From Acidobacteriota bacterium (GTDB lineage: Bacteria; Acidobacteriota; Terriglobia; Terriglobales; Acidobacteriaceae), in the NCBI GenBank assembly GCA_021798235.1, contig JAJZMO010000288.1, forward strand, positions 1 through 8,643: 8,643 bases of DNA, given 5' to 3'. The notes beneath the pieces are model-generated. The model was given only the letters and a program-made list of their open reading frames with translations. It did no database searches and was not told the origin of the DNA. Positions 1 to 7,831 of the stretch are shown in pieces. Both the position numbers and the translations under genes were made by a program. How positions within the stretch are numbered: position 1 is the first letter of the stretch; each line of letters begins with the position of its first letter.

Positions 1-3000
1 TACGGCCCAGCGTGAGCAATGCCAGTACATCGGACTGGGACAACGGCGGCTCAGAGCGGTAATTGATCTGCATTTTGTTGGCAGAGCCGGTCAGACTAAT
101 AATGATGTCGTAATCGCGCACGCGCGCCGTGGCCTGCAGATTCAGCTCCGGCTCGATGGTAACGGGATTGGCGAAGACGATGTCGCCTCGTTGCAGATCG
201 TATTGCGTGCCCGCGAAGGTGGCCTTGCCCTGTGTAATGTCGATCCGCCCCAAGACGGAGGGATTGGCCAGCGTGCCGCGAATGTGCAAATCAATATCGC
301 CAGCCAAAGATGCAAACGAATTTTGGAATCCTAATTCCGGCGTGGAAGTGAGATGAATATCCAGATGCACGCGGTTTAACCAGGAAGATGGATCAATGGG
401 TGCGTTCATCGATTGCGCAGTGGCGGCCAAAGCCGCCAAGTCCACATCCTGACTGGCTGCAAAACGCGTCAGCATAATATTGCCGCGCAGCAGCAACGCA
501 TCCGGAGAACCATTCAGGTGCAGGTGAACATTTGCAGTGGAGGTAATGCCCTTCGGATAGCGAATGCGTGCATTCTGCGCGTTCGCAGTCACATCCAGCG
601 CCAGTCCATTGTGCAGGGAGGCGAATCCGGTCAGATCAATTTTCCCTCCGCCGGTATAACCGCTGAGATGCTGAATCACCAGACGGTCCTGATCAAATGC
701 CAACGTTCCGTTTGCAGCACTCAGACCGTTGGTCAGGTTGGTTAAATGCGCGTTGAGATTGACGACCTGCACCGAGCCGGTAAAAAGAGGATGCGGCACG
801 GTTCCATACGCGCGGACAGAAAAACGCACTTCGCCGGTAGCGTTCAAGCCTGCAGCAAATGTGTCCGCGATGGCTGCGTTGATGTGGCCATCCGCACGCG
901 CGCTCAGGCGTTGGCCATCCAGCAACCCAGCGCTTCCACTCACGGTCGCATCGGAATCCATTCCCTGCAAGTGTGCAGATTGCAATTGCACCACGCCCTC
1001 CTGCAGGGAGAGATGCACCGGCTGCATCGCCGCCAGTGTCATCGCATGGGTGGCGATAGATACCTGCGAAAGCTCGGCTGCGGCCTGCACGAGGCGTAAT
1101 TGGCGCAGCGGCCCATCCACGCGCAGCGTGCCGCTGGCCGTAACGGTGGCGTTGCGCAGGCTGGTCACGCTTTGCAGTGCTGGCGTCACGTTGCAGTTCG
1201 TACAGCGCAGTCGCAGATGCGCGGGCAATCCCGGCTCCAAAATGATGCTGCCCTCGGCAGCCAGAGCCGATGCGCCTGCATGCGCGGTGGCCCGGCCTTG
1301 CAGCGTGCGGTGCTGCAAGCTGGCCTCGATGCTCGCCTGCCCAAAGCTCTGGCCATTCCATGCAAGGTTGTTGCTCTGTGCGGTTCCTGCTATTTCTGGT
1401 GCGTTCAAAAATCCACGGATCTGAACCTGCGCATCCGCGATGCCGGTCACAATCGTGTTGCCATTTTGCAAGGCCGCGACCTTTTGCAGATCCAAACCCT
1501 GCCCGCGCAGCCCGCCACGCAGAGCGTGTGTCAACGTGTTGTAGGCAAGATCGCCCTGCACGGAGCCGCCCGCCGTGTTCAGCTGCAACGCGCCCGCTTC
1601 CATCCAACGCCCAGAAAAATTCAGCGGCGATTGCACGCTTGCAAACAGCTGGCCGTCGATGCGCACCTCTTGCAGCCTGAGGTTTCCAACGCCATAGAGA
1701 TCCTCCATCGTGCCCTGCACCTGCGCGGACGCCGACAGCGTCCCGCCCGAAATGCGGCTGGTGGGCAGCGTGGCAGCAAGGGCATCGACGGATGCGTTGC
1801 TCCACTGCACCTGCCCACGCAAACCACTCCGCATATCCACCGCATAGTAGTCATGGCCCAGCGGGGTGGGAAGAATTTGCAAATCCGCTGCAAGGCGCGC
1901 AGCACCTTGTGTAGCCACAAGATGATGCACATCCACTTCCGGGTAGGTGAGATGTACATCCGCGTGCAGCGCATCCCATGCCAGCGGCGCTGCAGGCTGC
2001 ACCACAGGCGATGGCCAAGCTCCAAAACCGTTGCTGTGCAGCAGAAAATGTTGCAGATCCACGTGGCCGTCGATCACAGGATCGATCATGGAGCCGGTGA
2101 ATCGCCCGTGGAAAAATCCCTTATCCTGCAACTGCACTGGCACAATGGAGTGGTTGCGAAACGAGGGCCCACGAATCACAGCCAGCGATGAATCGGGAAA
2201 GGTATCGGCAACAACATAGATGAGGCGATCAAACTCGCGCAGATTGCTGAAAACCACATTGCCCTGCATGGAACTGTGCGGATCCTTTTGCAGCAGCGTC
2301 ATCGTGCCGGATGTATGCACCTCTGTGCCCGGTGTGTAGAAATCCACGCGCTGATAGACAAGCCGCCAGCTATCGCCCAAATAATCAGCATGCACGGTGC
2401 CGTGTACGGGCGTCTCTCCGGGATGCAGCTCGCGCTCCGGCGTAAAGAGTAGGTCGCCATGCACATCCAGCGCATCGCCCGGCCCATGCCAAGTGGCGCG
2501 CACCGGCCCATTGGCGCGTGAGACGAATCCAATATCCCAAAAACGTCGCGGCGTCACGGCCTGCATCACCAGCCGCGTGGAAAGGTCGTCGAGCGTGGCC
2601 TCCATCACTGCTTGCAGCGGATGCGGCTTGGATGGAGCGGGCTGCGGCTTTTTGCGTGAAAACCAATGGCGCTTGCTGGGCACAGGAGCCGCAGGCGGTT
2701 CTGTGCGCCAATGCGTCAGATCCAATCGCCCATTCACATGCCCTTGGCCATTCAGATCCGATGAAAATTGCGTAAGAGAAATCGCCTTGTTATCGATGTG
2801 CAGATGCGTACGCAGCGCCACGTGCTGCAATTGCAACCACGGCGCTGAAAACGCTCCCTGCTGCACGGAGAGATTGCCATCCAAGGCAAGTTGGCCATCA
2901 GCATGATTTTCCGCATGCAAGCGCACAGCGGCCAGCCCACCGCGCAAAGGATCGTAGCCGGTCAACGTACCCACTTCGCGCAGATCCACTGTTCCATGCA

Positions 3001-3793
3001 CGTCTGCGTGCCACACCGGGTGCGCATAATTTTCCAAGTGCCCGCGCAGGGTCAGTTGCGTGGTCGGCGTGTCCCATTCCATCTGTGTCAGCTCCGCAGA
3101 CCGAGGCGAAATCTCCACCTGCGCGGAAAACGACGAGTGCGCCGTCGGCGCGGCCTTGGGTTGCAGGGAGCAATCGCGTACGGAGAGCACGGCCTGATAG
3201 CGTTGCGAACCCATATACTGCAAGCGCACATGCACATCGTTTGCGCGCAACTGCCAAGGCACGACGCGATCATTCAGATAGAGCACGCCGTCTTCAATCT
3301 GTGTTCGCTGAATACTCAAATGCAATAACGTCTGCGCAATGGGTTCGTGCGTACCGCCAGCGATCGGCTGCGGCTGGTTGGTGGTGCCATCCGGATTTAC
3401 GATGAGATGCAGCACAGGCCGCTGGATTTGCAATTGCTCCAAACCAATGCGTGGGGTCAGCATCGAGAGCACAGTGGCATTGATGCGAATGGAATCGGCG
3501 TGAAAGTAAGGACGCTGCCCTGCTGACTCCAACCCGTGAATGGTCACGTCATCGGCCTGCACATGCAAATGCAGCAGACTCCACTGGAAGCGCCCGATCT
3601 CCACACGCCCGCCCGTGGCTCGTTCGAGCGTGGTGATGACGGCGCGGCGCATTCGATCCGAAAACGCAGCCGAGTTCAAGTATGCGAACAGGCCGGCAAA
3701 GACTCCCGCACCCAGCAGCAGCGCCGCCACCACCGCAAGCAGTGCGTGCCTGCGCAGGCGCCAACCAGACTGAGCCTGATTTGCTGCCGTCAT
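1..3793 (-). CDS. tamB: TamB-family translocation/assembly module protein (3' end beyond window)
   Basis: Reading the minus strand from ATG at 3793 gives 1264 codons with no stop, running off the left edge. Seen: a short basic N-terminus (WRLRR, residues 11-15), one hydrophobic helix at about 17-38 acting as an uncleaved inner-membrane anchor, then an AsmA/TamB-like start (TGGRVEIGRFQ, 60-70). A very long stretch of alternating beta-strand-like sequence follows, broken by a Pro/Lys/Arg-rich linker at about 364-392. The C-terminus has the DUF490 (TamB) signature: GKATFAGTQYDLQRGDIVF near 1189-1207 and SEPPLSQSDVLALLTLGR at 1247-1264. Known of the family: TamB is a periplasm-spanning hydrophobic groove that works with the Omp85 protein TamA and is implicated in outer-membrane protein assembly and phospholipid transport. 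By comparison with E. coli TamB, roughly 100-150 residues are missing beyond the window. Its start overlaps the stop of the SurA-like gene (ATGA), so translation is probably coupled. A CxxC (864-867) is unusual for this fold. Confidence 0.93.
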   Translation of the reverse strand, partial: MTAANQAQSGWRLRRHALLAVVAALLLGAGVFAGLFAYLNSAAFSDRMRRAVITTLERATGGRVEIGRFQWSLLHLHVQADDVTIHGLESAGQRPYFHADSIRINATVLSMLTPRIGLEQLQIQRPVLHLIVNPDGTTNQPQPIAGGTHEPIAQTLLHLSIQRTQIEDGVLYLNDRVVPWQLRANDVHVRLQYMGSQRYQAVLSVRDCSLQPKAAPTAHSSFSAQVEISPRSAELTQMEWDTPTTQLTLRGHLENYAHPVWHADVHGTVDLREVGTLTGYDPLRGGLAAVRLHAENHADGQLALDGNLSVQQGAFSAPWLQLQHVALRTHLHIDNKAISLTQFSSDLNGQGHVNGRLDLTHWRTEPPAAPVPSKRHWFSRKKPQPAPSKPHPLQAVMEATLDDLSTRLVMQAVTPRRFWDIGFVSRANGPVRATWHGPGDALDVHGDLLFTPERELHPGETPVHGTVHADYLGDSWRLVYQRVDFYTPGTEVHTSGTMTLLQKDPHSSMQGNVVFSNLREFDRLIYVVADTFPDSSLAVIRGPSFRNHSIVPVQLQDKGFFHGRFTGSMIDPVIDGHVDLQHFLLHSNGFGAWPSPVVQPAAPLAWDALHADVHLTYPEVDVHHLVATQGAARLAADLQILPTPLGHDYYAVDMRSGLRGQVQWSNASVDALAATLPTSRISGGTLSASAQVQGTMEDLYGVGNLRLQEVRIDGQLFASVQSPLNFSGRWMEAGALQLNTAGGSVQGDLAYNTLTHALRGGLRGQGLDLQKVAALQNGNTIVTGIADAQVQIRGFLNAPEIAGTAQSNNLAWNGQSFGQASIEASLQHRTLQGRATAHAGASALAAEGSIILEPGLPAHLRLRCTNCNVTPALQSVTSLRNATVTASGTLRVDGPLRQLRLVQAAAELSQVSIATHAMTLAAMQPVHLSLQEGVVQLQSAHLQGMDSDATVSGSAGLLDGQRLSARADGHINAAIADTFAAGLNATGEVRFSVRAYGTVPHPLFTGSVQVVNLNAHLTNLTNGLSAANGTLAFDQDRLVIQHLSGYTGGGKIDLTGFASLHNGLALDVTANAQNARIRYPKGITSTANVHLHLNGSPDALLLRGNIMLTRFAASQDVDLAALAATAQSMNAPIDPSSWLNRVHLDIHLTSTPELGFQNSFASLAGDIDLHIRGTLANPSVLGRIDITQGKATFAGTQYDLQRGDIVFANPVTIEPELNLQATARVRDYDIIISLTGSANKMQINYRSEPPLSQSDVLALLTLGR

Positions 3794-4533
3794 GGCTGCA
3801 ACTCTCCCACACGCGCGTAGTTGGTGTCCACGATGTGTACTTCACCCTCACTCCGCAGACTCTGCAACCAGTCGCCCAGCATCGAGGAGATTTTTTGTTG
3901 CAGCAGAATCTCATGCACTTGCCCGGAGATTTTCCCCAGGGGAGGCGCGACGATTTTATTGTGTGCGAACTGCGGCAGCAATACGGTTTCGTAATATTTT
4001 TTTTCATCGCTCGACGAGATGTGCAGCGTGGAAGCAAATCGCCAGTGGATGAATTGGAGGGTCTGCAACCGCTCGCGCACTCGGGACTCCACTTGCTGTG
4101 GCGTGAAGCCGTGCTGGCGCAGCACCGCGCTCCAACCACTGGCGGTGGCGCAGGCCTCATGGGCACAGGCAGGCAGATTCTTTTGCAGATTGGCAATTCC
4201 TTCTTGCACCTGCTGCGGCAGAATCGCAGTGGACTCCGGCTGCAAGGAGCGTTCGCGCTCGATCAGTGCTCGATCAATCAACCGATTCAACGCGCGCTGC
4301 GGCGTGTCGTCTTGGGCGGAAAAGCTGCCTGACTCCAATTCCGTGAAGCGAATTTCATCGTCCACATCGCTTTGCAAAATCGCCCGCTCCCCAACAACCG
4401 CGACGATATGATCCAACTCCACGGACTGAGGAGCTTGCGTCTGCGATTGCCCGCATGCAGCCCAGGAGGTCAGCAGCACCAGACACACCCTGCACGCCCG
4501 CACAACACTTCGCCGCTCGATTCGTCTACGCAT
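3790..4533 (-). CDS. SurA-like periplasmic chaperone without a parvulin domain
   Basis: The protein is 247 residues. Seen: an Arg-rich start and hydrophobic segment (about 10-26) forming an export signal. The segment ends WAAC-GQ, so C27 could be lipidated, although Trp at -3 does not fit a standard lipobox and ordinary cleavage is equally possible. Residues 41-60 (DHIVAVVGERAILQSDVDDE) match the start of SurA N-terminal domains, followed by helices at about 76-170. The end (HEILLQQKISSMLGDWLQSLRSEGEVHIVD, broken at about 207-236) resembles the C-terminal strand/helix that closes the SurA core. Only about 35 residues separate the two parts, too few for a PPIase domain, so the protein should be a holdase with no isomerase activity. 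SurA is about 430 residues with two parvulin domains. Two cysteines (C123, C128) could form a disulfide. Its ATG shares a base with the upstream stop (TGATG) and its stop overlaps the tamB ATG, tying it to outer-membrane protein assembly. A different SurA_N-type protein is possible. Confidence 0.85.
   Translation of the reverse strand: MRRRIERRSVVRACRVCLVLLTSWAACGQSQTQAPQSVELDHIVAVVGERAILQSDVDDEIRFTELESGSFSAQDDTPQRALNRLIDRALIERERSLQPESTAILPQQVQEGIANLQKNLPACAHEACATASGWSAVLRQHGFTPQQVESRVRERLQTLQFIHWRFASTLHISSSDEKKYYETVLLPQFAHNKIVAPPLGKISGQVHEILLQQKISSMLGDWLQSLRSEGEVHIVDTNYARVGELQP
3802..3808 (-). promoter_or_regulatory. Ribosome binding site for tamB
   Basis: GGGAGAG on the minus strand lies eight bases before the ATG at 3793. 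It sits inside the end of the SurA-like gene. It supports this ATG as the tamB start and suggests both coupled and independent initiation. Confidence 0.6.
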
Positions 4534-7500
4534 CAGAAGGACTGCCCCACGCTGAAGAAAAAATTGAGTCTCCCAGAGTTCCCCACGTAAGGCGGCTGTC
4601 CACTATAGCTCAAAATCACCGGGTAAACGGTTGGATTCAGGTTATAGCTAAAGTCCACGCGAATCGGGCCAATCGGAGTTTGGTAGCGCGGCCCCGCACC
4701 GAGTGCCTGCGAGTTGTAATTGAAGTTACAAATGCCATTCTGCCCGGAGATGTTGTAACAGGTGCTGCGATCCGGCTGGCGAAAGCGAAACAGACTGGGC
4801 CAGATGTCGCCGCCCGTATCATAGACATTGCCCATATCGTTAAAGATCGCAAAGCCCATGTTTTTGCCAATCCATGGCATTGCAATCGGCGGCACGCGCA
4901 GTTCGAACGTATTGACAAATGCACCAGAACCGCCGACCGGATAGCCCGTCTGCAAATCGCGTGGCCCGGCAGAGTTGATGGAAAATCCACGGTGCGAGGT
5001 CGCGCCACCCGCATACAAGCGCTCGGGCAAAGGAATCGTGCCATAGCTGGGATTGCCATAGATGTTTTCCATGCCGATGCGCGTGCTGCGCGCAAAGATC
5101 CACTTTTTGCCATGCACTGGATAGTAGTTGGACTCGGTCACGTCCAGACGATTGAAGTTGGCCTGCGCGCCAAAGCCCGACCAAGCGAAGAACTGCTGCG
5201 CGGACAGATACCAACCACGCTGTGGGTTGAGCGGATTGTCGCGCGTGTCATGCACCCACGTGATGCCCGGACCACTCACACGCGCCGGTTGCGAGAGCAA
5301 CGGAATCAAATCCGCACTGATCTGCAAATTGCTGAGGCTGATGTAGCGATAGGCGAAGGAATAAATCAACGTGTCCGCGCGCGTGGGGCGACTGGTGAAT
5401 GTGGCGGAGCCAGAGATGCTCGACGAGCTGTAGGTGGTAATGTCCTGACTCTGCACATAACCGCCGGTGAGAGAAAAATCCAGCTTGCGATCGCCCAAAA
5501 ACTGTGGATTGTCAAAAACCATGGTCGCCTGCTTTTCCAAGCTTCCATAAGCCGTTTGCAAGGTAATGGATTGGTTCCTGCCCCTCAAATTGATGCGGCT
5601 AATATCAAACGAAACGCGTTCGCTGGCACCAAACGTTCCATTCGGTGTGCATTGAAACGTGGCTGGATTCTGGCCCAACTGAATTAGCGAAGCCGCCGAG
5701 GGGCAATTTGTCTGCGGCGTTCCGGTTTGCACCTCAAAGCCAAGACCATAGTCATAATTCCAGCGATGCGCCTCGTGCAGATTGACTAATACATCCTTGC
5801 TCTGCTGCTCGCCATTGGGATTGACGACAGCGGTATCCACTTCGTTGAAGAGCGCCAGGTTATATAAGCGACGTTGCGTATCTTGCAGCTTGCTGCGGTC
5901 CAGCGGATCGCCGGGATGCAACTCCACCCGACGCTGCACCACCTGTGGGCGCGTGTGATGAATACCGCTGATCAGCACATTGTGAACAAAAAACTGTTCA
6001 CCCTCCTGCACGTGGAAAGCAACATCGATGCGCTTGGGATCTTTGGCCTCCGGCTGCTGCGTAACGGTCAGGCCCACTTGCAGAAAACCGTGCCGGTAGT
6101 AATAGGTCAGGATGTTCGTGCGATCGTCAGCCAAGTCGGATAAAGAGTACGGCTGTCCAGCGCGCGTCGCCATTTGGCTGAAAATCTCCGACTGCGAAAG
6201 CTGCTGAACGCCCAGCAACTGCACCGCACCAAAGCGCTGCTGCGCTCCCTCTTGAATCTGATATAGAACTTTCAGACCAGCGTAGCCTTTGCCGCCAGAG
6301 GATTTCGGCAGACCCGCGTCGGAGACCTGGGGCGTTACTTTGACTGCATTGAAGCCGTTGCTCTTGTAGAGAAGCTCAATGGCATCCACATCTTTTTGCA
6401 GCAAAGATTGGCTGAAGTGTCCATAGTGATTTGCAGCGTCAGCGCGCACAACGCTCAATCGCTCCTGAACCGTCTCTGCATCAAAATAATGATTGCCGCT
6501 CACACGGACCAAAACCACTTTTTGCCGCGGGCCAAGCACAACGGTATAGAGCAGATCGTCCTCATCACTCTTGGGATGGCGCAGCCTGTGCGTCACCTGC
6601 ACGTTGAAGTAACCACGGCCCTGAAAGTAATCCCGCAGATTCTGATCGCCTTCATTGAGCAAATCGGGATCAACGGCACCCTCCTCATACACAGGAACCA
6701 ATCGCCGCAGCTTGTGTTTAGAAACCTTTGCCCCTGCAACGCGCACATGCACCAGCGGCCCGCGTGCGATGGAAAACGTGTAGTCCACGGTGTCTTTGGC
6801 TGTGTCAAAACCCTGCTCGCTGCCCTGCACGGAGGCTTCCAATCGATTTTGCTTCTGATATTTCTTGTGTAGACGATCCAAAGCCTTGGTCAACGTGTCG
6901 CGCTGCACCTTGGCTCCGCGTTTGAGCCGTGCCACCCGGCGCAGTTTCTTCTGCGTCATGCCCGCTTCGCCGATGACGTGCATGGCTCCAACACGCGCTT
7001 GTCTGCCCAACGTGATTTGAAAATAGACATCCACTTGATTTTTTACCGAAGCAGGCTTCGCGCTGGCGTGGATCCCCGATTCAAAGTACCCCGACTGCTG
7101 CAGTGCCGTTCGCAGCGCCTGCGTGGCTCGCGGCAAGGAGTGCCTTGTGTACCTTGTGCCAATCTCCAAGCCCGTGGAACGCTGCAACTGCGCGGCAAAG
7201 ATCTCCTGCCGAACGCCCGTGACATAGACGCGGTGCAGGAACAGCTGCGGCGTGCCGCGAAAGGTAATCACCACGCTTTGGCCCTGCATGGCTCCCTGCG
7301 CGGAGATTTGCGCATACAGCCCGGTGGCAAAAAGCTGGCGAATGCTGGCCCGGAGCGCGGATTGGGAAAATAGCTGCCCCGGCTGCATCGCCAAGTGCGC
7401 GGGCAACGACGCAAGCTCAGACTCCTGAACTCCGTCAAAACGCAGCGCGGTGACAGTGTGGCCGTCGAAATTTGCTACTGCCGGGGTCGTCGTTTTGGGC

Positions 7501-7631
7501 GCAGCCTCAGCCGACGGCTGCGCGGCCCCTGCCCATGCCGGCAGATGCAGTACCAGCACGCAGCACAAAAAAAGACGCGCCTGCCACGTCCGCACTCCGC
7601 CGCTCGTTTTCGACCTGCATGGACCAATCAC
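4533..7631 (-). CDS. Omp85-family outer-membrane assembly protein (BamA/TamA-like) with seven POTRA repeats
   Basis: The protein is 1032 residues. Seen: a signal peptide with hydrophobic core 19-33, likely cut near AWA-GA (34/35). About seven POTRA-like repeats follow, at roughly 56-127, 132-208, 211-291, 293-368, 371-461, 465-545 and 546-622, each ending in a beta-strand after a helix with a G-Y/F-F-type turn (GYFESG, GYFNVQV, GFLQVG). The Omp85 barrel spans about 624-1032. It contains HDTRDNPLNPQRGWYL, the lid motif RLYAGGATSHRGF (871-883, the VRGF/Y position, with His for Val), TPIGPIRVDFSYNLN (985-999), and a terminal Phe as expected for outer-membrane barrels. BamA usually has five POTRAs and TamA three. 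Neighbouring tamB argues for a TamA-like role, but BamA cannot be excluded by sequence alone. The start is uncertain: GTG at 7631 is the first start after an in-frame TAA (7635-7637) but has no clear ribosome site. GTG at 7595 (codon 13) gives a tighter signal peptide. Cysteine pairs C643/C661 and C958/C968 lie in predicted surface loops. Confidence 0.93.
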   Translation of the reverse strand: MIGPCRSKTSGGVRTWQARLFLCCVLVLHLPAWAGAAQPSAEAAPKTTTPAVANFDGHTVTALRFDGVQESELASLPAHLAMQPGQLFSQSALRASIRQLFATGLYAQISAQGAMQGQSVVITFRGTPQLFLHRVYVTGVRQEIFAAQLQRSTGLEIGTRYTRHSLPRATQALRTALQQSGYFESGIHASAKPASVKNQVDVYFQITLGRQARVGAMHVIGEAGMTQKKLRRVARLKRGAKVQRDTLTKALDRLHKKYQKQNRLEASVQGSEQGFDTAKDTVDYTFSIARGPLVHVRVAGAKVSKHKLRRLVPVYEEGAVDPDLLNEGDQNLRDYFQGRGYFNVQVTHRLRHPKSDEDDLLYTVVLGPRQKVVLVRVSGNHYFDAETVQERLSVVRADAANHYGHFSQSLLQKDVDAIELLYKSNGFNAVKVTPQVSDAGLPKSSGGKGYAGLKVLYQIQEGAQQRFGAVQLLGVQQLSQSEIFSQMATRAGQPYSLSDLADDRTNILTYYYRHGFLQVGLTVTQQPEAKDPKRIDVAFHVQEGEQFFVHNVLISGIHHTRPQVVQRRVELHPGDPLDRSKLQDTQRRLYNLALFNEVDTAVVNPNGEQQSKDVLVNLHEAHRWNYDYGLGFEVQTGTPQTNCPSAASLIQLGQNPATFQCTPNGTFGASERVSFDISRINLRGRNQSITLQTAYGSLEKQATMVFDNPQFLGDRKLDFSLTGGYVQSQDITTYSSSSISGSATFTSRPTRADTLIYSFAYRYISLSNLQISADLIPLLSQPARVSGPGITWVHDTRDNPLNPQRGWYLSAQQFFAWSGFGAQANFNRLDVTESNYYPVHGKKWIFARSTRIGMENIYGNPSYGTIPLPERLYAGGATSHRGFSINSAGPRDLQTGYPVGGSGAFVNTFELRVPPIAMPWIGKNMGFAIFNDMGNVYDTGGDIWPSLFRFRQPDRSTCYNISGQNGICNFNYNSQALGAGPRYQTPIGPIRVDFSYNLNPTVYPVILSYSGQPPYVGNSGRLNFFFSVGQSF

Positions 7632-7633
7632 CT
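7627..7633 (-). promoter_or_regulatory. Strong Shine-Dalgarno-like site at the head of the Omp85 gene, aligned to an out-of-frame ATG
   Basis: AGGTGAT on the minus strand closely matches the anti-Shine-Dalgarno complement. It overlaps the proposed GTG start of the Omp85 gene rather than preceding it. Six bases downstream is an ATG (7618-7620) in a different frame, opening 37 codons that end at 7507-7509. It may serve a short overlapping leader ORF, or hint at a sequence indel or misplaced start. Confidence 0.4.
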
Positions 7634-7740
7634 GTTACACTCAGCCGCATCAAAACACGCGGACATGCACCCTCGGCGCACATCCGCTTTTCTAACGATA
7701 CGCAAAGCCGTTGCCCGCGTCGATACAATCCTCATCAGAA

Positions 7741-7767
7741 TTGCGGCCCGGAATCTACACCTATACT
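7741..7767 (+). promoter_or_regulatory. Possible sigma70-like promoter for the ThiF-family gene
   Basis: TATACT at 7762-7767 resembles a -10 box, with TTGCGG at 7741-7746 as a weak -35. The 15-base spacer is shorter than the usual 17. Transcription from about 7774 would leave a leader of some 58 bases before ATG 7832 but only about 13 before ATG 7787, favouring the later start. Confidence 0.25.
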
Positions 7768-7820
7768 GGGAGCAGAAGACTGGGCCATGCACGCAGCCAA
7801 CAAACCGGAACCGCCCCCGC

Positions 7821-7825
7821 AGGAA
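7821..7825 (+). promoter_or_regulatory. Ribosome binding site for the ThiF-family gene
   Basis: AGGAA lies six bases before the ATG at 7832. It favours this start over the in-frame ATG at 7787, which would add 15 Pro-rich residues and lacks a well-placed site. Confidence 0.55.
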
Positions 7826-7831
7826 TCGCCA

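Larger units (their letters stand above)
7632..7831. other. Divergent intergenic region between the Omp85 operon and the ThiF-family gene
   Basis: These 200 bases lie between two gene starts pointing away from each other, so promoters for both units are expected here. Two direct copies of CGATAC start 25 bases apart (7696 and 7721). A possible plus-strand -10 box lies at 7762. No convincing -35/-10 pair was found for the minus-strand operon, and no RNA gene or strong hairpin was seen. Confidence 0.6.

Noticed and set aside
693..1805. Minus-strand open frame of 370 codons in another frame within tamB
   Set aside because: It overlaps tamB on the same strand in a shifted frame and shows only Arg/Ala/Gly-rich shadow composition.
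1100..2191. Long plus-strand open frame of 363 codons opposite tamB
   Set aside because: It is rich in Arg, His, Gln and Cys with no recognisable domain, and lies wholly antisense to a continuous TamB frame with clear family motifs. Stop codons are rare there because of GC-rich codon use.
4455..5687. Long plus-strand open frame of 410 codons opposite the Omp85 barrel
   Set aside because: It is antisense to well-supported barrel motifs and has low-complexity Arg/Ala-rich composition without a family match.
1..7600. Very frequent TGCA, CTGCA and TTGCA words across the operon
   Set aside because: Many fall on Leu-Gln codon pairs (CTGCAG, TTGCAA) in repetitive beta-strand proteins, so codon use explains much of this. 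A count against a shuffled-codon control would be needed to claim more.
7787..7831. Upstream in-frame ATG for the ThiF-family gene
   Set aside because: It adds a Pro-rich 15-residue stretch that is not part of the conserved core, lacks a well-spaced ribosome site, and lies very close to the possible transcription start. ATG 7832 has AGGAA at good spacing.
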